From: Streptomyces inusitatus
GTDB lineage: Bacteria; Actinomycetota; Actinomycetes; Streptomycetales; Streptomycetaceae
DNA: 64,000 nt
Direction: 5' to 3'
NCBI RefSeq assembly: GCF_014651115.1
Contig: NZ_BMWG01000029.1
Span: 1 to 64,000, forward strand
Part shown: positions 1-7,191 of the stretch, one piece after another
Layout of the letters: each line of letters opens with the position of its first letter
Position numbering within the stretch: the stretch's first letter is position 1
Position numbers and translations under genes: made by a program
The notes under the pieces: model-generated
The model's input: only the letters and a program-made list of their open reading frames with translations
What the model was told of the DNA's origin: nothing
The model's database searches: none

Positions 1-70
1 TCGCACGCACCAGACCCCGCCAGACCCTCCCTACGGGAGGACGACGCTACTTTGAAGACACTCTCTAGGG

Positions 71-111
71 CGGGCCGCCGGGCCGGCCTGGGCGGCCGGT
101 CCGGCGGCCCG
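71..111 (-). terminator. Probable terminator hairpin after the ABC exporter gene
   Basis: Two arms of about 18 bp (71-88 and 93-111) pair with one mismatch around a short loop, just past the stop codon of the reverse-strand ABC gene. No U-tract is visible, as is common in Streptomyces. The outer 70 bases hold only a second small hairpin (CCTCCC/GGGAGG) and no gene I can recognise. Confidence 0.5.
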
Positions 112-114
112 TGC

Positions 115-1803
115 TCAGCGGCGGCCCGTGCCCCCGGTGAGCGGCCGGGACCGGGTGGGGCACCGGCGGTGGAGCATCCACCCGGCCGCGCTCAGGAAGA
201 GCACGGTGAAGCCGGCCAGGATCAGCCAGCGCGACCAGGGGGCGTGCGCGAAGCTGTCCCCGTACGAGGCGAGCAGCGGCGGTCCCAGCGGCGAGGCCCC
301 GTGCGTCCACAGCTCCTCCAGACCGGCGGCGGAGCCCAGCGCCTCGAACGCCCACCGGTTGGTCATCGCCGCGCCGATCCACTGCCCGGCCGCCGCCATC
401 AGCGGCACCGGGACGAACGCGCCGGAGAACAGCACCTGCGGGAAGCACAGCAGCGGCAGGGCCAGCGCGGCCTGCCCCGGGTCCGAGACGGCGGCCGAGA
501 CGAGCAGCCCCAGCGCCAGCCCGGCCGCCGACGCCAGGGCGCTGGTGGCGAAGAGCGATCCGTACACCCCGGCCCCCGCGTCGGGCAGCCGGTCCCCGGC
601 CCGCAGCACCACCAGCAGCAGGGCGTCCGCGATCGCGAGGACGGGCAGCAGGAGGGTGACCTTGGCGGCGAGATAGGGGCCGAGGCGCAGGGCGGTGAGC
701 CGCTCCCGGCGCACCACCGCGAGTTCGGCGCAGATCTGGAGGAGGCCGTAGGCCAGCCCGAAGAAGAACGCCCCGAACGCGATCCAGAACAGCACCATCG
801 CCGTGGAGGAGGGGACCGGCCGCGCCGGGTCGAAGACCCCCGGCCGAAACAGCAGCGCGAACATCGCCACGATCATCAGCGGCGAACCCACCATGATCGC
901 GGCGGACAGCCGGTCGCGGCGCAGCAGCTCGCCGCCGCGCCGGGTGAGCAGCAGCCACTGGGCGAGGGCCCCGGGCCCCGGCCGGGGCCCGGGTCGGCGG
1001 GCTGGGCGGGCCGGGAGCGGCGCGGGCGGGTCGGCGGGCTCCGGGGCCGGGCGGATCGCCGGGGCCTCGGCGACCGCCGTGTACACCTCGGTGAAGTCGG
1101 CCGCCCCGTAGTGCCCGAGCACCTCGCCGGGCGTTCCCTCGCGGGCGGGGGAGCCGTCGGGGGCGAGGAAGAGGAGCCGGTCGCAGCGGGCCAGATCGGC
1201 GGGGGAGTGGGTGGTCAGCACCACGGTGACGCCGGAGGCGGCGAGTCGGCCGAGAAGGTCCATCAGCCGTGCGCCGGTCGCCGGGTCGAGCCCCGAGGTC
1301 GGCTCGTCCAGGAAGAGCGCCCGGGGCCGGGTCAGCAGCTCCACTGCGATCCCGGCCCGTTTGCGCTCCCCGCCGCTGAGGCTTCCCACGCTCTGCCCGG
1401 CGCATCCCCACAGCCCCAGCTCCCGCAGCACCCGGTCGACGTCCTCGCCGTCCGCGCCGCGCAGCCGGGCCGCGTACCGAAGGCTCTGCCGCAGCCCGAG
1501 CCCCCGGTGCAGGATGTCCTCCTGCGGTACGAACCCGAAGGGCACGGCGGCTTCGGCGGGGTCGGCCCCGTCGTGGCCGACCAGCCCGCTGCTCGGCCGC
1601 CGCAGCCCGGCGAGGGTCTCCAGGAGCAGGGTCTTGCCCGCGCCGCTGCCGCCGGCGATCGCGGTGATCCGCCCCGGCGGCGCTTCGAGGGTGACCCCGC
1701 GCAGCACGTCCCTGCCGCCGCGCAGCCGCAGTCCCGCCCCGGCCGCGTGGATCCGCGCCCCCTCGGCAGCCTTCTGTCCGGTCTCCGTCACCCGTGCACT
1801 CAC
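115..1803 (-). CDS. ABC-2 type exporter, fused ATPase-permease (ABCG-like)
   Basis: A 562-residue half-transporter with ATPase first and membrane domain second, the ABCG/White arrangement. Walker A is GGSGAGKT at residues 51-58, the signature LSGGERKR lies near 146-153, and Walker B with D-loop (LFLDEPTSGLD) near 163-173. After a proline-rich linker the C-terminal 280 residues carry about six hydrophobic segments typical of the ABC2 membrane family. I chose the GTG start at 1803 because GGAGGG lies 11 bases upstream and the text further upstream is low-complexity non-coding sequence. It diverges from a lipase gene and stands alone. The substrate is unknown; drug or lipid export is the usual role in this family. 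Confidence 0.85.
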   Translation of the reverse strand: MSARVTETGQKAAEGARIHAAGAGLRLRGGRDVLRGVTLEAPPGRITAIAGGSGAGKTLLLETLAGLRRPSSGLVGHDGADPAEAAVPFGFVPQEDILHRGLGLRQSLRYAARLRGADGEDVDRVLRELGLWGCAGQSVGSLSGGERKRAGIAVELLTRPRALFLDEPTSGLDPATGARLMDLLGRLAASGVTVVLTTHSPADLARCDRLLFLAPDGSPAREGTPGEVLGHYGAADFTEVYTAVAEAPAIRPAPEPADPPAPLPARPARRPGPRPGPGALAQWLLLTRRGGELLRRDRLSAAIMVGSPLMIVAMFALLFRPGVFDPARPVPSSTAMVLFWIAFGAFFFGLAYGLLQICAELAVVRRERLTALRLGPYLAAKVTLLLPVLAIADALLLVVLRAGDRLPDAGAGVYGSLFATSALASAAGLALGLLVSAAVSDPGQAALALPLLCFPQVLFSGAFVPVPLMAAAGQWIGAAMTNRWAFEALGSAAGLEELWTHGASPLGPPLLASYGDSFAHAPWSRWLILAGFTVLFLSAAGWMLHRRCPTRSRPLTGGTGRR

Positions 1804-2020
1804 CGTCCCGGCCGCCCTCCACCCCGGCACCGTGCACGGGGACCGGGGGCGGCTGCCCGAGCCCTGCCCCGATGCCGGACCGGACACACCTGGCGGCGGC
1901 CCGCCGACGGCGAATTCACCCGCGCGGGGTGATTCCGGCGTTGTGGTGACGGCATCAAGGGGGCGACTCACCACGGAAGTTGACGAATCGACATGTCCCT
2001 CCGCCGACCCTCCCGCCAAA

Positions 2021-2032
2021 TGGTCCGGACCA
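2021..2032. promoter_or_regulatory. Perfect 12-bp palindrome resembling a DasR (dre) site
   Basis: TGGTCCGGACCA reads the same on both strands. The 16-mer around it matches 12 of 16 positions of the DasR responsive element as I remember it (ACTGGTCTAGACCACT). It lies in the 285-base divergent gap, about 57 bases before the lipase start. Assignment to DasR is inference. Confidence 0.45.
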
Positions 2033-2088
2033 ATTATGGTGTGCGGTGATCCGGGCGCACCCCGCACCCGGGACTCCCGGAGGTGCCG

Positions 2089-3258
2089 GTGCCCGCTCGT
2101 CGTTCCCTGCTGCTCGGAGCCGCGGTGGCCGCCACCGCGGCCGCGCTCCCCGTCACCGCCGCGCACACCGCCGTCGCCGCCACCGCCGCGGGCCCGCTGC
2201 CGCTGCCCCGGCCCACCGGCGCGCACCCCGTCGGCACCCGCTCCCTCCCGGCGACCGACCACAGCCGCACCGATCCCTTCGCGTCCCGTCCCGGGCCGCG
2301 CGAACTGATGGTGCAGCTCTGGTTCCCCACCGCGCGCCACGCGGGACAGGGCCCCGCCGGCCGGGGCCCTGCCGACCAGGGCCACGCCGGGTACACGGAC
2401 GCGCCCACCGCGGCGGTGCTGGAGGCCGGGTGGGGAGTGGCGGCCGGCTCCCTCGCCCGGGTGCGCACCGGGGTCCGGCAGGCGCGGCGGGTCCCCGACC
2501 GCCCCACCCTGATCCTGCTCAGCCACGGCCGTGGCTCCGTCCGCGCCCTGACCACCTCGCTCGCCGCCGAACTCGCCTCGCACGGACATCTGGTGGCGGC
2601 CGTGGACCACACCCATGACGCCGCCGCCGTCCACTTCCCCGACGGGCGGCTCATCCGCGGCAGTCTGCCGTCCGCGCCCGAGGACTGGGACGCCCAGGAC
2701 CGTCTTGAGACCTTCGTGCGCGCCGCCGATCTGCGATTCGTCGCCGACGAGCTGACCGCCCGCCGCCTCGCGCCCCGGCGCATCGGCCTCCTCGGCCACT
2801 CGATGGGCGGCGCGGCGGCCGCCGAGGCGATGCGCCAGGACCCCCGTTTCGCCGCGGGCATGGACCTCGACGGCGGCCTGTTCGGCACCGCCGTCGCCGA
2901 CCGGGGCCTGGACCGCCCCTTCCTGCTGCTCACCTCCTCACCCGACCACGAGACCTGGGCCCGCTGGCGGGCCGCCCAGCAGGGCTGGGGCCGCCATCTG
3001 CACCTGGCCGGCGGCGGGCACCTCAGCGCGACCGATCTCCCCGGGTACGCCGAGGCCATCGGCCTGCGCGAGAGATGGCCCGAGCCGCTCTGGGGAGAGC
3101 TCCTGGGCACCGTCGCACCGGACCGGGCCACCGCGGCCGTGCGCGCGTTCACCGTCGCCTTCTTCGGCCGGTTCCTCGCCCACCGCCCGGCCCCGCTGCT
3201 GCGCGGCCCCTCGGCCCGCTTCCCGGAGATCGAGTTCCGCTGGAGCCGGGGCCGCTGA
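2089..3258 (+). CDS. Secreted alpha/beta hydrolase, lipase / PAF-acetylhydrolase-like
   Basis: A 389-residue alpha/beta hydrolase with an export signal. The N-terminus has a twin-arginine-like motif (ARRSLLLGAA) followed by an Ala-rich stretch to about residue 35. The nucleophile elbow is GHSMGG (Ser about 238), and LLSHGRG near 145 fits the oxyanion region. The later GGGHLS may hold the catalytic His. The layout resembles Streptomyces exfoliatus lipase and PAF-acetylhydrolase family esterases. The GTG at 2089 is preferred over the GTG at 2083 because GGAGG at 2079-2083 sits 5 bases before it and overlaps the earlier codon. A DasR-like palindrome lies upstream. Substrate unproven; an extracellular lipid or ester hydrolase is likely. 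Confidence 0.8.
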   Translation: MPARRSLLLGAAVAATAAALPVTAAHTAVAATAAGPLPLPRPTGAHPVGTRSLPATDHSRTDPFASRPGPRELMVQLWFPTARHAGQGPAGRGPADQGHAGYTDAPTAAVLEAGWGVAAGSLARVRTGVRQARRVPDRPTLILLSHGRGSVRALTTSLAAELASHGHLVAAVDHTHDAAAVHFPDGRLIRGSLPSAPEDWDAQDRLETFVRAADLRFVADELTARRLAPRRIGLLGHSMGGAAAAEAMRQDPRFAAGMDLDGGLFGTAVADRGLDRPFLLLTSSPDHETWARWRAAQQGWGRHLHLAGGGHLSATDLPGYAEAIGLRERWPEPLWGELLGTVAPDRATAAVRAFTVAFFGRFLAHRPAPLLRGPSARFPEIEFRWSRGR

Positions 3259-3358
3259 CCGCCCGGCCCGCGTGCCTCCGAAGGCGTGGTGCTATGGTCG
3301 TTCGCGTACCGCACCTCATGGCGGCCTCCCCCAACCGTTACTCCACGGAGGCCCTTTC

Positions 3359-4306
3359 ATGCCTGCGATGTCCCATGTGCGCGTTTTCCGTCGCGAGGAC
3401 CGCGACCAGCTCACCACCCTCGTCAACGCGCACGCCGCCGCCGTCGTCCCCGGCGCGACCGTCTCGGTCAACACCGTCCTGAGCAGCCTTGAGCGCTGCC
3501 CGGAGGAGTACGTCACCGACCCCTGGGTCGCCGAGCGCACCACGCTCGTCGCCGAGCGCGAGCGGCAGATCACCGCAGCCGCCCATCTGCTGCGCTACCG
3601 CAACGACCCGGACGTCGGCGAGGACTACCGGGACACCGGCCACATCGCCTGGTTCGTCCACTTCCCGGAGCCGGACGCCGACGCCGACGCCGACGCGGAG
3701 AGCTGGGCCGAGCACCCCGCCGAGCAGCTGATGTCCGCCTGCCTGGCCCAGCTCACCCGCTGGCACGTCCGCGCCCGCCTCGCCGACGGGCAGCTGCCCG
3801 CCCCCGGCGTCTACGGCGTACCCGAGCAGTGGCCCCATGTGCGAGCGACCCTGGAGCGGGCCGGATTCGTCCACACCGGCCACACCGAGACGGTGCTCAT
3901 CGCCTCCCTCCATGAGCTTCCCGCGCTCCCCGCCCCCGGAGAGCCGCCGCTGCCGGGACTCTCCTTCCACCGCACCCTCGGCGAACTCGGCACCCGGCTC
4001 ACCGCCCGGCGCGGCGGCGAGCCCGTCGCCCACATCGAACTCGACACCAACCTCGAACGCCCGGAGCGGCACGCGCGCTCCGGGGGCCTCGCCGACATCG
4101 CCGATCTCGAACTCCCCGAGGACCCGCACCCCGAACTCCTCGGCCGGCTCCTCGCCGAGGCCCGCCAGTGGCTGACTCTGAGCGGCTGCGACCGGATCCT
4201 GGCGTACGCCACCGACGACGAGGCCGAGGAGATCGCCCAACTGACCCGGCACGGCTTCCGCGAACTGACCCGTACGGCGCGCGGCTGGGAGCACCGGCCC
4301 GTCTGA
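3359..4306 (+). CDS. GNAT-family N-acetyltransferase
   Basis: A 315-residue protein with the length of a tandem GNAT fold. The N-terminal half covers a conserved region with motif TDPWVAERTTLV, and the C-terminal half ends in RHGFREL, the usual last strand of a GNAT domain. A run of four Asp-Ala pairs (nucleotides about 3674-3699, a 6-bp tandem repeat) lies in a surface loop. ATG at 3359 is chosen because GGAG lies 8 bases upstream; further upstream is non-coding. Acceptor substrate cannot be told. It ends in a strong terminator and stands alone. Confidence 0.7.
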   Translation: MPAMSHVRVFRREDRDQLTTLVNAHAAAVVPGATVSVNTVLSSLERCPEEYVTDPWVAERTTLVAERERQITAAAHLLRYRNDPDVGEDYRDTGHIAWFVHFPEPDADADADAESWAEHPAEQLMSACLAQLTRWHVRARLADGQLPAPGVYGVPEQWPHVRATLERAGFVHTGHTETVLIASLHELPALPAPGEPPLPGLSFHRTLGELGTRLTARRGGEPVAHIELDTNLERPERHARSGGLADIADLELPEDPHPELLGRLLAEARQWLTLSGCDRILAYATDDEAEEIAQLTRHGFRELTRTARGWEHRPV

Positions 4307-4320
4307 CCCCAGGTGCGCGG

Positions 4321-4353
4321 AGGGCTCTCGAACGGCTGGTTCGAGAGCCCTTT
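4321..4353 (+). terminator. Intrinsic terminator of the GNAT gene
   Basis: A perfect 12-bp stem (AGGGCTCTCGAA / TTCGAGAGCCCT) around a 7-base loop, followed by two further T residues, 15 bases after the GNAT stop. One of the clearest intrinsic terminators in the window. Confidence 0.85.
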
Positions 4354-4474
4354 ACCTGTCCGGAATTCGGCCCCGAATAGACCCCGAATGGGCCCCGAAG
4401 CGGTTCTGAATCGGCTCCGGAACACACGCGGAACCACGGTGAAGACGCAGATTCCAGCGGTGAAGTTCCGTCCT

Positions 4475-4546
4475 TGACAAAGGGAATTGACTCCTGATGG
4501 GTTGGCGTGGGCAACCGGTCCATGGTGCCCACAACAACCTTTGTCA
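4475..4546 (+). promoter_or_regulatory. Long imperfect inverted repeat before the acylase gene
   Basis: Three nested stems stack: TGACAAA 4475-4481 with TTTGTCA 4540-4546, GGTTG 4500-4504 with CAACC 4535-4539, and GTGGGCA 4507-4513 with TGCCCAC 4526-4532. The structure ends just before a GGGAG ribosome-binding site at 4557-4561. It could be an operator, a leader hairpin affecting translation, or both. TTGACA at 4474-4479 is a good -35-like hexamer but has no clear -10. Confidence 0.5.
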
Positions 4547-4567
4547 GAGCCCTGGTTGGGAGACCTT

Positions 4568-7051
4568 TTGTTCTTCCGTACTTCTTCCGCACCCCCTTCG
4601 GGAAGATCGCGCGGGGGCGGCCGAATCCGTACTCTCGCCATAGCCGCGATCGCGCTGGCGACCACCGCGACGACCCTTGTGCCCACGGCCGCCGCCACCG
4701 CCGACGGCCCGGCCGGCGACCGGGTGTCCCGAGTGAAGGCCGGGTCCCTCTCGGCCACCATCCGCTACACCGAATACGGCATCCCGCACATCACCGCGAG
4801 CGACTACACCCGGCTCGGCTTCGGCTCGGGCTGGGCCCAGGCCGCCGACCAGGTGTGCGTCCTCGCCGACGGCTTCGTCACCCTCCGCGCCGAGCGCTCC
4901 CGCCACTTCGGCGCGGCCGCGAAACCCGAGAACGCCCTGTCGGGAGGGCGCACCAACCTCAGCAGCGACCTCTACTTCCAGGGGCTGCGGGACACCCGCA
5001 CGGCCGGGAGACTTCTGGCCCGGCCCGCGCCCCAGGGGCCCAGCCGCCAGGTCAAGGATCTGCTGCGCGGCTGGGCCAGGGGCTACAACGCCTGGCTCGC
5101 CCAGAACGAGACAGACGACCCGGCCTGCCGGGGCCGCTCCTGGGTGCGCCCGGTCGACGTCAACGATCTCGCGCTGCTCTCCCACGCGATGACCGCGACC
5201 GCCGGACAGGTCATGGCCACCGAGGGCATCGTCGCCGCCACCCCGCCGGCCACGGGGGCCGCCCGGGCGGCGAGCGACGCGGCCGTCGACCCCGACCGGG
5301 CCGTCAGGGGAGCACGGGAGCTCTTCGACCACGCCCGCCGGAGCATGGGATCCAACGCCGTCGCCTTCCACGGCGACACCACCGCGAACGGCCGGGGCCT
5401 GCTGCTGGGCAATCCGCACTACCCCTGGCAGGGCGGCCGCCGCTTCTGGCAGTCCCACCAGACCATCCCCGGCGAGCTGAACGTGGCAGGCGGCTCACTG
5501 CTCGGCTCGCCGGTCGTCAACATCGGCTACAACCGGCATGTCGCCTGGAGCCACACCGTCTCCACCGGCACCCCGATGAATCTGCACGAGCTGACGCTCG
5601 ACCCGAAGGACCCGACGGTCTATCTGGTCGACGGCGAGCGGGAACGGATGCGGAAGCGCACCGTCACCGTCGAGGTGAAGGACGGCGCCCCGGTCACCCG
5701 TACCCAGTGGTGGACCCGGTACGGCCCCGTCGTCAACGGGCTCGGCCGCGAGCTGCCGCTGCCCTGGACCGCCGACCGCGCCTACGCCGTCGGCGACCCC
5801 AACGCGAGCCACATGCGGTTCTTCGACACCGGACTCGCCCTCGGCAAGGCGCGCAGCACCGGCGGAATGCTGAAGGGGCTGAACCGCACCCAGGGCCTGC
5901 CGTGGGTGAACACCGTCGCGGCCGACTCGCGCGGCGGCACCCTCTACACCCAGTCCCAGGTGCTCCCCAGAATCACCGACGCCCTGGCCGAACGCTGCTC
6001 CACCGCCCTGGGCCGCGCCGTCTACCCGGCCGCCGGCCTCGCCGTCCTCGACGGCTCGCGCGCCTCCTGCGCGCCCGGCACGGACAAGGACGCCGTCCAG
6101 CCCGGCACCTTCGGCCCGGGGAAGATGCCGACGCTGAAGGACGCGCCGTACGCCGCCAATTCCAACGACAGCGCCTGGCTCGCCAACGCCGACCGCCCGA
6201 TCCGGGGGTACGAGCGGGTCTTCGGCGACCTCGACACCTCCCGCTCGCTGCGCACCCGCGGCGGCATCGAGGACCTCGCGGCGATGACACGGCGCGGCGG
6301 GCTCACCGTCGAGGACGCCCAGCGGCTCCAGTTCGCCAACCGGACACCGGCCGGAGACATGGCCGCCGCCGACACGGCACGCGCCTGCGCCGCACTGCCC
6401 GGCGGGAGCGCGACCGCCACGGACGGGGCCGTCGTCGATGTGTCGGCGGCCTGCGGAGTGCTGGAGCGGTGGGACCGCACGACCGACGCCGACAGCCGGG
6501 GCGCGCTGCTCTTCCAGCGCTTCTGGAACCGGCTGACCGGGGCGCTGCCCGAGGAGCGGCTCTGGAGGACGCCGTTCTCGGCGGCCGACCCGGTGCGCAC
6601 CCCGCACACCCTCGCCACGGACGAGCCCGCCGTGGCGCGGGCCCTGGCGGACACCGTGCAGGAGCTGCGCTCCGTCAACACCGCACTGGACGCCCCCTGG
6701 GGCGAGCACCACTTCGTCGAGCGCGGCGGATCGCGGATCCCCGTGCACGGCGGCCCGCACGAGCTCGGTGTGTGGAACATGATGATCGGCGTCTGGGACC
6801 CGGCGGTCGGCGGTTACACGGAGATGGTCCACGGCACCAGCCATATCCAGGCGGTGACCTGGGACGGCTCCCGGTGCCCGGTGGCCCGGACCCTGCTGAC
6901 GTACGGGCAGTCCTCCAACCCGCTCTCCCCGCACTCCAGCGACCAGACCCGGCTGATGGCCGAGAAGAAGTGGGTGACCCCCCGCTTCTGCGAGAAGGAC
7001 ATCCTCGCCTCGCCGGAGCTGAGGGTCGTCACGGTGCGCGAGCGCGCCTGA
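4568..7051 (+). CDS. Secreted penicillin-acylase family amidohydrolase (AHL / lipopeptide acylase type)
   Basis: An Ntn-hydrolase precursor of about 827 residues. It has a signal peptide (RIRTLAIAAIALATTATTLV), an alpha chain, then a beta chain whose first residue is the Ser of MGSNAVAF (about residue 262), where self-cleavage makes the N-terminal nucleophile. GNPHYPWQG follows as in the family. Length and the GSN junction match Streptomyces AhlM-like acyl-homoserine-lactone acylases, aculeacin A acylase and cyclic lipopeptide acylases. I prefer the TTG at 4568: GGGAG ends 6 bases upstream and the signal peptide is then of normal length. An in-frame ATG at 4487 would fall inside the leader hairpin. 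Substrate cannot be fixed by eye. Confidence 0.82.
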   Translation: MFFRTSSAPPSGRSRGGGRIRTLAIAAIALATTATTLVPTAAATADGPAGDRVSRVKAGSLSATIRYTEYGIPHITASDYTRLGFGSGWAQAADQVCVLADGFVTLRAERSRHFGAAAKPENALSGGRTNLSSDLYFQGLRDTRTAGRLLARPAPQGPSRQVKDLLRGWARGYNAWLAQNETDDPACRGRSWVRPVDVNDLALLSHAMTATAGQVMATEGIVAATPPATGAARAASDAAVDPDRAVRGARELFDHARRSMGSNAVAFHGDTTANGRGLLLGNPHYPWQGGRRFWQSHQTIPGELNVAGGSLLGSPVVNIGYNRHVAWSHTVSTGTPMNLHELTLDPKDPTVYLVDGERERMRKRTVTVEVKDGAPVTRTQWWTRYGPVVNGLGRELPLPWTADRAYAVGDPNASHMRFFDTGLALGKARSTGGMLKGLNRTQGLPWVNTVAADSRGGTLYTQSQVLPRITDALAERCSTALGRAVYPAAGLAVLDGSRASCAPGTDKDAVQPGTFGPGKMPTLKDAPYAANSNDSAWLANADRPIRGYERVFGDLDTSRSLRTRGGIEDLAAMTRRGGLTVEDAQRLQFANRTPAGDMAAADTARACAALPGGSATATDGAVVDVSAACGVLERWDRTTDADSRGALLFQRFWNRLTGALPEERLWRTPFSAADPVRTPHTLATDEPAVARALADTVQELRSVNTALDAPWGEHHFVERGGSRIPVHGGPHELGVWNMMIGVWDPAVGGYTEMVHGTSHIQAVTWDGSRCPVARTLLTYGQSSNPLSPHSSDQTRLMAEKKWVTPRFCEKDILASPELRVVTVRERA

Positions 7052-7067
7052 TCCCCGACAGCGGCCA

Positions 7068-7107
7068 GGAGCCCCGTCGTCCGCCGAATCGGCGCACGAC
7101 GGGCTCC
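7068..7107 (+). terminator. Hairpin after the acylase gene
   Basis: GGAGCCCCGTCGT (7068-7080) pairs with ACGACGGGCTCC (7096-7107) with one bulged base, 16 bases after the acylase stop. Confidence 0.6.
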
Positions 7108-7126
7108 GTCGTGTCCGGGACATGGC

Positions 7127-7176
7127 GAAGGCCCCCGGGGGCGGCAAGGCCAGGGACACCGCCGCCGGGGGCCTTC
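7127..7176. terminator. Bidirectional hairpin between convergent acylase and chitinase
   Basis: GAAGGCCCCCGG and CCGGGGGCCTTC arms plus an inner GGC/GCC extension (7127-7145 and 7161-7176, with a bulge) form a long stem 15 bases past the chitinase stop on the other strand. Confidence 0.6.
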
Positions 7177-7191
7177 GGGATCAGGAGGGGA

